Below, one piece after another: positions 1 through 5,629 of a DNA stretch of 7,287 bases; position 1 is the stretch's first letter, and every line of letters begins with the position of its first letter. The DNA is from Georgenia sp. (lineage in GTDB: Bacteria > Actinomycetota > Actinomycetes > Actinomycetales > Actinomycetaceae). Where the stretch lies: positions 1 to 7,287 of the forward strand of contig DAHVRG010000283.1 of NCBI GenBank assembly GCA_027322565.1. The letters are read 5' to 3'. Under the pieces are notes generated by a model. It searched no databases and was not told the DNA's origin. It saw only the letters and a program-made list of their open reading frames with translations. The translations under genes were made by a program, and so were the position numbers.

Positions 1-467
1 ATCCCGAGGCCGATGTGGGTGTAGTCGGGGTTGAACATGTTGGCGTAGTGGCCGGGGGAGTCGTACCAGCCCTGGTACATCTCCTCGGGCGTGGGGTAGC
101 CGTAGGCGACGTTCTCCCCGCCCAGCGTGGGGCTGCCGGGGTACTGGTCGAAGAAGTCGGGGTTGTGGTACATCCGTCCCTCGTCTGCCTGCCGGTCCGA
201 CCAGTCCTGGGCGACCTCGTCGAGGCCGGCGAGGCGCTCGAGCGGGCGCAGGCCCTTCTCCTCCCGGTCGGCGTTGAGCAGCTCGAGGATGCGCTCCTCG
301 AACGCGGCGGCGCTGGTCTCGGCCTGCTGCTGGACGGCCGGGGCGGCGGTGGTCTCGGTGGCGGCGGCGACCGGTGCGGCGGTCAGCCCGACGGCGACGA
401 GCGCGGCGGCGGCGAGGGAGGTGGTGGTGCGGGCCAGACGGGTGGTGCGGCGGTTACGAACCTGCAA
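1..467 (-). CDS. Secreted CAP/SCP-domain protein (partial, C-terminus outside window)
   Basis: The reverse strand reads as 155 codons running off the window start. Residues 1-36 look like a Sec signal peptide: a basic Arg-rich start, a hydrophobic Ala/Leu/Val core and an Ala-rich cleavage region ending near PVAAA. A short Thr/Ala/Gln-rich linker follows, then a CAP domain from about residue 55. Its hallmarks are ILELLNADREEKG, MYHN (His101), GGENVAYG (Glu118) and SPGHYANMFNPDYTHIGLG (His140), which match the conserved cavity His/Glu residues and the GHxxNM signature of bacterial CAP proteins. I chose the TTG at 467 because GGAAGGA lies 8 nt upstream and no other in-frame start lies close by. 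The biochemical activity of most bacterial CAP proteins is unknown; export to the cell surface or medium is the safe inference. Roughly the last strand of the domain is missing here. Confidence 0.9.
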   Translation of the reverse strand, partial: MQVRNRRTTRLARTTTSLAAAALVAVGLTAAPVAAATETTAAPAVQQQAETSAAAFEERILELLNADREEKGLRPLERLAGLDEVAQDWSDRQADEGRMYHNPDFFDQYPGSPTLGGENVAYGYPTPEEMYQGWYDSPGHYANMFNPDYTHIGLG

Positions 468-609
468 GTGCGGTGTCCTTCCGTGTCGGCGTTCGTCTTC
501 GAGTGTGGGGGAAGTGGCCGGGGCACGAAAAGTGGTTGTGAGGCATCCCTCCGTCGGTTCGCCTCAGGTTCCGGCGCCGTCGGCCACGCCTCTCGCGCGA
601 CGGCGGGGC
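468..609 (-). promoter_or_regulatory. 5' region of CAP gene with two inverted repeats
   Basis: This gap separates the GlxA-type gene from the CAP gene, both on the minus strand. It contains a perfect 8-bp inverted repeat (CGCCGTCG at 575-582 against CGACGGCG at 598-605, 15-nt loop) directly after the regulator's stop codon, and a perfect 6-bp one (TGAGGC at 539-544 against GCCTCA at 561-566, 16-nt loop). Neither is followed by a run of T, so neither is a clear intrinsic terminator. The ribosome-binding site GGAAGGA (476-482) serves the TTG start. I see no convincing -35/-10 pair. The region may be a structured leader or transcript-end hairpins; no known riboswitch core is recognisable. Confidence 0.35.
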
Positions 610-1593
610 TCAGGCCACCGGGTCGGCGGCGGTGAGCGACCGCGCGTGGGTGTGCCGCAGCTCGGTCGGGCTCACGCCGTAGCGCGCGACGAAGGCCTGC
701 CGCAGGGTCTCCGCCGAGCCGAAGCCGCAACGGCGCGCGATCTGGGCCATGGTGAGGTCGCTGGAGGCGGCGAGGCGGTCGGCGAGCTCGAGCCGGATGC
801 GGCGCACCGCCGCGGCGGGCGGGCCGTGGAGGTGCCGGCGGAAGAGCCGGGTGAGCTGGCGCGGGCTCACCCCGACGAGCTCGGCGAGCGTCGTCGTGCG
901 CAGGTCCCCGTCGGGATGGGTGAGGACGTGGTCGAGCACGCGCTTGACGACGGCGTCGTCGCTGCGCGGCGTCTCGGTGAAGATGCTCATCTGCGCCTGG
1001 TTCCCGGGCCGCTGGAGGTAGGTGACCATCCCCATCGCCACCCAGCGGGCGAGCTCGGCGCCGTGGTCCTCCTCGATGAAGGCGAGGGTGAGGTCGAGGG
1101 AGGCGGTGACCCCGCCCGACGTCGCGACCTTCCCCTCGCGGACGTAGATCGGGGCGGAGTCGACCCGGACGCGGGGGAAGCGGGCGGCGAGCTCGGCGGC
1201 GTGGAACCAGTGCGTCGTCGCACGCTTGCCGTCGAGCAGCCCGGCGGCGGCGAGCACGGTGGTGCCGGTGCACACCGACGCCACCCGGCGGGCCGGGCCG
1301 GCGAGCCGGCGCACCTGCCGCGCGAGCTCGAGGTCGGACCCGGCGGCCGAGTGGCCCAGGCCGCCGGAGACGACGACGGTGTCGACGGCGTCCACGTCAC
1401 GCAGCGCCTGCTGCACGCCGAGGCGGAGCCCGGAGTCGCTCGTGACGTCGCCGCCGTCGAGGGAGGCGACGGTGACGTCGTAGCCCGGCCGGGCGCCGAG
1501 CCGGTTGGCGAGGGCGAGCGCCGAGGTGACGCTGGCGACGTCGACCAGCTCGACGCCGTCGTACGCGACGACGAGCACCTCGTGGGCGGCCAT
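610..1593 (-). CDS. GlxA-family transcriptional regulator (DJ-1/PfpI-like + AraC HTH)
   Basis: A 327-residue regulator in two parts. Residues about 4-190 form a DJ-1/PfpI class I amidotransferase-like domain; the nucleophile-elbow cysteine lies in SVCTGTTVLAAAGLL (Cys108), followed by DGKRATTHW, both typical of the GlxA group. Residues about 215-320 are an AraC/XylS DNA-binding domain with two helix-turn-helix units, TTLAELVGVSPRQLTRLF and TMAQIARRCGFGSAETLRQAF, ending in YGVSPTELR. Length is normal for the family. The frame stays open upstream to 1776, but the recognisable domain begins at MAAHEVLVVAYDG. That ATG (1593) has no Shine-Dalgarno site and sits 6 nt after a TACCCT -10 element, so it is probably leaderless. 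Members sense small molecules and usually activate neighbouring genes; the ligand and targets cannot be read from the sequence. It is divergent from the QueC-like gene, a possible target. Confidence 0.93.
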   Translation of the reverse strand: MAAHEVLVVAYDGVELVDVASVTSALALANRLGARPGYDVTVASLDGGDVTSDSGLRLGVQQALRDVDAVDTVVVSGGLGHSAAGSDLELARQVRRLAGPARRVASVCTGTTVLAAAGLLDGKRATTHWFHAAELAARFPRVRVDSAPIYVREGKVATSGGVTASLDLTLAFIEEDHGAELARWVAMGMVTYLQRPGNQAQMSIFTETPRSDDAVVKRVLDHVLTHPDGDLRTTTLAELVGVSPRQLTRLFRRHLHGPPAAAVRRIRLELADRLAASSDLTMAQIARRCGFGSAETLRQAFVARYGVSPTELRHTHARSLTAADPVA

Positions 1594-1599
1594 GGGACC

Positions 1600-1605
1600 A
1601 GGGTA
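1600..1605 (-). promoter_or_regulatory. Putative -10 element for leaderless transcription of the GlxA-type gene
   Basis: On the minus strand TACCCT (TANNNT type) is followed by exactly 6 nt and then the ATG at 1593. This spacing would put the transcription start on the A of the start codon, as in actinobacterial leaderless mRNAs. There is no Shine-Dalgarno sequence before this ATG, which agrees. No consensus -35 is visible at the expected distance. Confidence 0.45.
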
Positions 1606-1665
1606 GGGGCCGACGGGTCGGCCGCTCGGCTCGGTCCCCCAGGATCCCGGCCGGTGCTCCAAGGG

Positions 1666-1677
1666 CGACAGGTGTCG
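1666..1677. promoter_or_regulatory. Small palindrome in the divergent intergenic region
   Basis: CGACA-GG-TGTCG is a dyad with 5-bp arms and a 2-bp centre, 10 bp before the first ATG of the QueC-like gene. It overlaps a weak promoter match for that gene (GCGACA at 1665-1670, 16-bp spacer, CATGAT at 1687-1692). Its position fits an operator, but a dyad this short can arise by chance in GC-rich DNA. Confidence 0.25.
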
Positions 1678-1687
1678 GCGGTGCGGC

Positions 1688-2467
1688 ATGATGGCGCGCA
1701 TGGGGGCCAACGTGCGGAACGTGCTGTGGACGGCCGGATGGGACTCGACCTTCCGCGTCGCCGACCTCGTGCTCAACCACCGCAGCCCCGTCCAGCCGCA
1801 CTACGTCGAGGACTGGCGGCGGCCGTCGACGCCGATGGAGCTGCGACGCCAGGAGGAGATCCGCGCGGCCATCGGCCGCCTCGACCGCGAGGCCGCCCGG
1901 CTCATCCGGCCGACCGTCGTCCACGCCTACGACGAGATCCCCACCGACCCGCGTCTACGGGCCCTGCTCGAGGAGGCCCGCCGCGAGGGGTTCCTCGGGG
2001 CGCAGTACGTGTTCCTCACCGCGATGGCGCGCGCGGCGGGGCTGGCGGACCTCGAGCTGTGCGTACACCGCGACGACAAGGCGGCCGCCCTGCTCGCCGG
2101 CGACGTCGAGCACCACGACGACGGCGCGGGTGGCTACCACAGCCTCGTCCCTGCCCCCTCCCGGGTGGCGGCCGAGCTGCTCCGGCCGTTCCGCTTCCCG
2201 CTGTTCGACCTGACGAAGGTCGAGATGGAGCAGCGGGCGGCCGCCGGAGGGTTCGGTGAGGTCATGGAGCTCACGTGGTTCTGCCACTACCCGACCCGGT
2301 CCGGCGGACCGTGCGGGATCTGCAACCCCTGCCGTTACACCCGTGAGGAGGGGCTGGGCCGGCGGGTGCCCCCGGCCACGCGCCGCCGGCGGGTGGTGCA
2401 CCACGTGCGGCGGAAGGGCGGGGCGGTGCGCCGCCGGGTGGGCCACCTCCTCGGCACGCTGCGCTGA
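1688..2467 (+). CDS. QueC-like PP-loop (adenine nucleotide alpha-hydrolase fold) protein
   Basis: A 259-residue protein of the QueC type. The N-terminal strand and loop NVLWTAGWDSTFRVADL (PP-loop TAGWDST, residues 15-21) corresponds to the ATP-pyrophosphatase SGGxDS motif, with Ala-Gly-Trp in place of Gly-Gly-x. Near the C-terminus, after ELTWF, come Cys199, Cys209, Cys212 and Cys215 (CX9CX2CX2C, around GPCGICNPC). This equals the zinc site of QueC, 7-cyano-7-deazaguanine synthase, which makes preQ0 from carboxy-deazaguanine, ammonia and ATP. The tail from about residue 219 is very Arg/Lys-rich. No queD, queE, folE or transglycosylase gene lies nearby, so a canonical preQ0 role is not supported; QueC relatives also occur in antiphage systems such as Qat (QatC). 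Start is uncertain: ATGs lie at 1688, 1691 and 1700, none with a Shine-Dalgarno site. ATG 1700 lies 7 nt after CATGAT and could be leaderless. Confidence 0.85.
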   Translation: MMARMGANVRNVLWTAGWDSTFRVADLVLNHRSPVQPHYVEDWRRPSTPMELRRQEEIRAAIGRLDREAARLIRPTVVHAYDEIPTDPRLRALLEEARREGFLGAQYVFLTAMARAAGLADLELCVHRDDKAAALLAGDVEHHDDGAGGYHSLVPAPSRVAAELLRPFRFPLFDLTKVEMEQRAAAGGFGEVMELTWFCHYPTRSGGPCGICNPCRYTREEGLGRRVPPATRRRRVVHHVRRKGGAVRRRVGHLLGTLR

Positions 2468-2488
2468 GCTCGCCGAGCCATCCCTCAT

Positions 2489-2510
2489 CATCGGCCCCGC
2501 CGCGCCGATG
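2489..2510 (+). terminator. Hairpin after the QueC-like gene (weak terminator candidate)
   Basis: A perfect 7-bp inverted repeat, CATCGGC (2489-2495) against GCCGATG (2504-2510) with an 8-nt C/G loop, begins 21 nt after the stop codon. Its position suits a transcript end. The following bases are G-rich with no T run, so if it terminates it does so without the classical U-tract, as is common in actinobacteria. Confidence 0.35.
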
Positions 2511-2552
2511 GGTGGGGGAGAGGACCCAGCGAGCACGGGGAAGGCAGGTTCG

Positions 2553-2606
2553 ATGAGCAGCGCGCAGGTGAGGCCGGTCGTCACAACTGCCGGGGCCGCG
2601 GCGTGA
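2553..2606 (+). CDS. Possible 17-residue leader ORF overlapping the FtsH-relic start
   Basis: ATG at 2553 opens 17 codons (MSSAQVRPVVTTAGAAA) ending in TGA at 2604-2606. A strong ribosome-binding site, GGGGAAGG (2537-2544), lies 8 nt before the ATG. The stop overlaps the GTG start of the FtsH relic in the form GTGA, a typical coupling arrangement. I recognise no family. It may be a leader peptide coupling translation into the former protease gene, or the stump of a larger upstream gene removed by the rearrangement that damaged its neighbour. It lacks a signal peptide or membrane segment. Confidence 0.35.
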   Translation: MSSAQVRPVVTTAGAAA

Positions 2607-3419
2607 GGCGGCTCCTGCGCGAGTGGTGAACGATCCCCGCGGCCATCGCCCTCGTCCTCGGCATCCGCTTCGTCCCCGAGCTGTTCGGCGGTGGGAGCGA
2701 GCCGGAGGAGGTCGGGCTCAGCCGGGTCATGGAGCACGTGGCGGCCGGTGAGGTCGTCGAGGCGGCGATCGACGAGGAGCGCCGGTCGGCTCTCGACGGT
2801 GGAGATCGGCCGGGCCCGGACGTCGGCGGTCGTCACCGAGCGGGACCGGGAGATCACCGCCTGGCACGAGGCCGGCCACGCGCTGGTCGCGGTGCTCGCC
2901 GAGCACGTGGAGGACCCGACCTACGTGACGATCATCCCGCGAGGCGGCTCGGGCGGGCACACTCGCCCCGGCGGCCACGACCACCAGTTCCTCTCCCGCC
3001 CCGAGGCGCTGGACGCGCTGGCGATGGCGATGGGCGGCCGGGCCGCCGAACTCATGCTGCTCGGTGAGGAGGGATACACCCAGGGCGCCTCCTCCGACCT
3101 GCAGCACGCCACCCGGGTGGCCACCAGCATGGTCACCGAGTACGGCATGGGCTCGCGGCTGGCCCACGTCCACCCGGACGCACTGCGCGTCGGGGGTGAG
3201 ATCGCCCTCGGCGTCCAGGAGGAGATCGACGCCCTCCTGCGAGACGCCTTGGCCCGGGCCCGCCGGATGCTCACCGAGAACGAGGACACCGTGCGCCGGG
3301 TGGTCACCGAGCTGCTCGACCGGGAGACGCTCACCGGACGGGAGCTCGCGGACATCCTCAGCGGGGACGGAACCTCCGCGGGTGTGCTCGAGGCGCCCGA
3401 TGTCGAGCTTGTGAGCTGA
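2603..3419 (+). pseudogene. FtsH-type protease relic: membrane segment + M41 domain, AAA domain missing
   Basis: From GTG 2603 the frame reads VRRLLREW, hits TGA at 2627-2629 (likely once TGG), then continues TIPAAIALVLGIRFVPELFGG, an FtsH-like N-terminal membrane segment. Next comes EVGLSRVMEHVAAGEVVEAAIDE, like the start of the FtsH extracytoplasmic domain. The reading then moves to another frame near 2798 and directly continues VEIGRARTSAVVTERDREI, the FtsH segment that normally follows the AAA module. Hence the whole AAA ATPase (Walker A/B, SRH) is absent. The M41 peptidase part is well kept: AWHEAGHALV (HEAGH encoded from 2865), VTIIPRGG, MGGRAAELM, QGASSDLQHAT with the third zinc ligand Asp, MVTEYGMGSRL and the tail DRETLTGRELADIL. 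A nonsense codon, a domain deletion and a frameshift together argue for a pseudogene. The M41 part could be translated from GTG 2799 as about 206 residues, but no ribosome-binding site is well placed. Confidence 0.75.
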
Positions 3420-3437
3420 CCCGGCCGCCCCGCACTT

Positions 3438-3468
3438 GTCGGTTCTCCACAGTCGCCGCCGAACCGGC
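3438..3468. promoter_or_regulatory. Inverted repeat abutting the tad promoter -35
   Basis: GTCGGTTC (3438-3445) pairs with GAACCGGC (3461-3468) over 8 positions, with one T-G wobble and a perfect 6-bp core, separated by 15 nt. The right arm's last base is the first base of the -35 hexamer. Centre-to-centre spacing of the arms is 23 bp, about two helical turns, so a dimeric repressor or activator site is possible. It could equally be a hairpin ending the upstream transcript; no T run follows. Confidence 0.35.
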
Positions 3469-3496
3469 TGACAGGGCGTCGCTTTCCCTCTAGGTT
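3468..3496 (+). promoter_or_regulatory. Sigma70-like promoter of the tad operon
   Basis: CTGACA (3468-3473, 5 of 6 to TTGACA), a 17-bp spacer, and TAGGTT (3491-3496, TANNNT type). The predicted transcription start is near 3503, giving a leader of about 30 nt before the ATG at 3534. This is the best -35/-10 pair I found in the window, and it lies in the only sizeable gap before the tightly coupled pilus genes, so it probably drives the whole operon. Confidence 0.6.
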
Positions 3497-3533
3497 GTGG
3501 GCCATATGTTCCGCCCCGGGGGTGCGATGAGGC

Positions 3534-4769
3534 ATGAACCAGGCAACGGTGCTGCTCGAGGACGAGGTGCGCGAGCTCATTCGCCGTCGCGGCCTCGACC
3601 CGGCGCGCGACCTGGCCGGGGTGCGGTCGCTCGTCGCTGACGCGGTCGCCGACTACGACTCGCGGTCGGTCGCCGGGCTGGTGCCTCCGCTCGTCGACCC
3701 GGAGCAGACGGCGAAGGACGTCGTCGACGCCGTCGCCGGCCTGGGGCCGCTGCAGCGCTTCCTCGACGATCCGACGATCGAGGAGGTCTGGATCAACGAG
3801 CCGGGGAAGGTGTTCGTCGCACGCGCCGGACGGTCGGAGCTGACGACGACGATCCTCACCGAGCAGCAGGTGCACGAGCTCGTCGAGCGCATGCTGCGGA
3901 TCTCCGGTCGGCGGCTGGACCTGTCCTCCCCGTTCGTCGACGCCTCGCTCGCGACGGGGGAGCGGGTCCATGTCGTGATCCCGGACATCACCCGCTCGGC
4001 GTGGGCGGTGAACATCCGCAAGTACATCGCCCGGGCCGGCCGGGTGAGCGACCTCGTCGTCCTCGGCTCGCTGACCACACAGGCGGCGGCGTTCCTCGAG
4101 GCCGCCGTCGTCGCGGGGATGAACATCCTCGTCTCCGGCGCGACCCAGGCGGGCAAGACGACGATGGTCAACGCCCTCGCCGGGGCGATCCCGGCGCACG
4201 AACGGATCATCACCTGCGAGGAGGTCTTCGAGCTGCGGCTGGCAAACCGCGACGTCGTCGCCATGCAGTGCCGCCAGCCGAACCTCGAGGGGCAGGGCGA
4301 GGTCAAGCTCCGTCGTCTCGTCAAGGAAGCACTGCGGATGCGCCCGGACCGCATCATCATCGGTGAGGTCCGGGAGGCGGAGAGCTTCGACATGCTCATC
4401 GCGCTCAACGCGGGCATCCCGGGCATGTGCACGATCCACGCCAACTCCGCCCGTGAGGCGGTGACGAAGATGTGCACCCTGCCCCTGCTCGCCGGGGAGA
4501 ACGTCTCGAGCACCTTCGTCGTCCCGACCGTGGCCTCGGCCGTCGACCTGGTGGTCCATCTTGAGCTCGGCCGCGACGGTCGACGGCGGGTTCGCGAGAT
4601 CGTCGCCGTCACCGGTCGGGCGGAGGAGGGTGTCGTCGAGACAGCCGAGCTCTTCGCCCTCCGCGGCGAGACACTCACGCGGGCAGGCGGCTTCCCGCCC
4701 GACGTGGAACGGTTCGCGCGGGCCGGGTACGACCTCGCGGACCTCTTGGCACCGGACCCAGTGAGGTAG
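3534..4769 (+). CDS. tadA: TadA/CpaF-family secretion ATPase
   Basis: A 411-residue ATPase of the PulE/VirB11 superfamily, Tad (CpaF) branch. It is a cytoplasmic hexamer that powers pilus assembly through the TadB/TadC platform. The N-terminal domain (about 1-180) includes GLGPLQRFLDDPTIEEVWIN and RRLDLSSPFVDASLATGERV, typical of CpaF. Walker A is GATQAGKTT (202-210), with Gln-Ala at the variable positions where CpaF proteins often have Gly/Ser. Arg-rich VKLRRLVKEALRMRPDR leads into Walker B RIIIGEVR (274-280 region), and the His box is CTIHANSAREAV (299-310). The length is normal. The start codon ATG 3534 has GGGGG 11 nt upstream and an AGG too close to serve; initiation is therefore weakly supported but no better in-frame start is visible. 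It is first in the operon, and TadZ/CpaE and CpaB/RcpC do not precede it. Confidence 0.93.
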   Translation: MNQATVLLEDEVRELIRRRGLDPARDLAGVRSLVADAVADYDSRSVAGLVPPLVDPEQTAKDVVDAVAGLGPLQRFLDDPTIEEVWINEPGKVFVARAGRSELTTTILTEQQVHELVERMLRISGRRLDLSSPFVDASLATGERVHVVIPDITRSAWAVNIRKYIARAGRVSDLVVLGSLTTQAAAFLEAAVVAGMNILVSGATQAGKTTMVNALAGAIPAHERIITCEEVFELRLANRDVVAMQCRQPNLEGQGEVKLRRLVKEALRMRPDRIIIGEVREAESFDMLIALNAGIPGMCTIHANSAREAVTKMCTLPLLAGENVSSTFVVPTVASAVDLVVHLELGRDGRRRVREIVAVTGRAEEGVVETAELFALRGETLTRAGGFPPDVERFARAGYDLADLLAPDPVR

Positions 4770-4771
4770 CC

Positions 4772-5629
4772 GTGGGGACGGTGGCGGGGCTGCTCCTGGG
4801 CGTGGGCCTCCTGCTCGTCTGGTTCTCGTGCTGGCCCGGGCCGCCCAACCGGCGACGACCGTCCCGCTGGGCAGAGCGAACCCAGGATCTCCTCGTCCGC
4901 GCCGGTGCGCCCGGCGTGACGCCGGGTCGGCTCGTTGCGGCATCCGGTGTGGTGGCGGTCGTCGTCGCGTTCATCGCGGTCGGGCTCGTCCCGTCACCGC
5001 CGATCGCGGTGTGTTTCGGGCTCATGGCCGCTGGTGCCCCGCTCGCCTTCGTCCGGGCGCGCGCTCGACGGCGCCAGCTCGAGCTGCGCTCCGTCTGGCC
5101 CGAGGTCATCGACGACCTCATCTCCGCCATCCGTGCCGGGCTCTCCCTCCCGGAGGCCCTGACGAGCTTGGGGGAGCGCGGCCCCCTCGAGGTCAGGCCC
5201 GAGTTCCGCCGTTTCGGGGAGGACTACCGCGTCACGGGCCGCTTCTCCGAGTCGCTCGACCGGCTCAAGGCGCGTCTGGCCGACCCAGTGGCCGACCGCA
5301 TCATCGAGGCTCTACGGATCACGCGCGACGTCGGCGGCTCGGACATCGTCCGGCTGCTGCGCACGCTCGCCCAGCTGCTGCGGGAGGACCTGCGGACCCG
5401 GGGCGAGCTCGAGGCACGGCAGAGCTGGACGGTGAACGGTGCCCGGCTCGCGACAGCCGCGCCGTGGGCGGTGCTGCTCCTGCTCGGTGGACGCCCGGAG
5501 GCGGCGGTCGCGTTCAACTCCGCGGCAGGCGTCCTCGTCCTGGCGACCGGAGCCGCGGTCTCCGGCGTCGCGTACTGGCTCATGGTCCGACTCGGGCGGC
5601 TTCCGGAGGAGGCTCGGGTGCTGCGATGA
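4772..5629 (+). CDS. tadB: TadB-like pilus assembly platform protein (T2SS F domain)
   Basis: A 285-residue inner-membrane protein. Hydrophobic segments lie at about 4-20, 55-72, 76-95, 228-240 and 250-272. Between them is the cytoplasmic helical T2SS-F domain (about 105-225), with the hallmark WPEVIDDLISAIRAGLSLPE near residue 109 and ADRIIEALRITRDVGGSDI. TadB pairs with TadC to form the platform on which the TadA ATPase acts. GTG 4772 is chosen because GAGG (4763-4766), inside the last codons of tadA, lies 5 nt upstream; only 2 nt separate the tadA stop and this start, so translation is probably coupled. It overlaps the next gene by 4 nt (ATGA). Confidence 0.9.
   Translation: MGTVAGLLLGVGLLLVWFSCWPGPPNRRRPSRWAERTQDLLVRAGAPGVTPGRLVAASGVVAVVVAFIAVGLVPSPPIAVCFGLMAAGAPLAFVRARARRRQLELRSVWPEVIDDLISAIRAGLSLPEALTSLGERGPLEVRPEFRRFGEDYRVTGRFSESLDRLKARLADPVADRIIEALRITRDVGGSDIVRLLRTLAQLLREDLRTRGELEARQSWTVNGARLATAAPWAVLLLLGGRPEAAVAFNSAAGVLVLATGAAVSGVAYWLMVRLGRLPEEARVLR

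Noticed and set aside
468..609. A c-di-AMP (ydaO-type) or other known riboswitch before the CAP gene.
   Set aside because: This class is known before actinobacterial wall-hydrolase genes, but I could not match its conserved core here; only two simple inverted repeats are visible.
1594..1776. N-terminal extension of the GlxA-type regulator to an upstream ATG at 1776.
   Set aside because: It would overlap the first codons of the divergent QueC-like gene and add about 61 residues without similarity to the family; the domain starts at the ATG at 1593, which has a well placed -10.
127..2259. A 710-codon plus-strand open reading frame antisense to the CAP and GlxA-type genes.
   Set aside because: The minus strand there encodes two recognisable families with motifs, and the plus-strand translation is low-complexity. 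The same applies to the long frame through tadB starting at 4828, whose first part is a shadow and whose last part is tadC.
2727..4943. A 738-codon open reading frame on the minus strand across the tadA and FtsH-relic region.
   Set aside because: It is the antisense shadow of clearly homologous plus-strand genes. Its translation is Arg/Gly/Asp/His-rich with no recognisable domain, as expected from GC-rich coding DNA read backwards.
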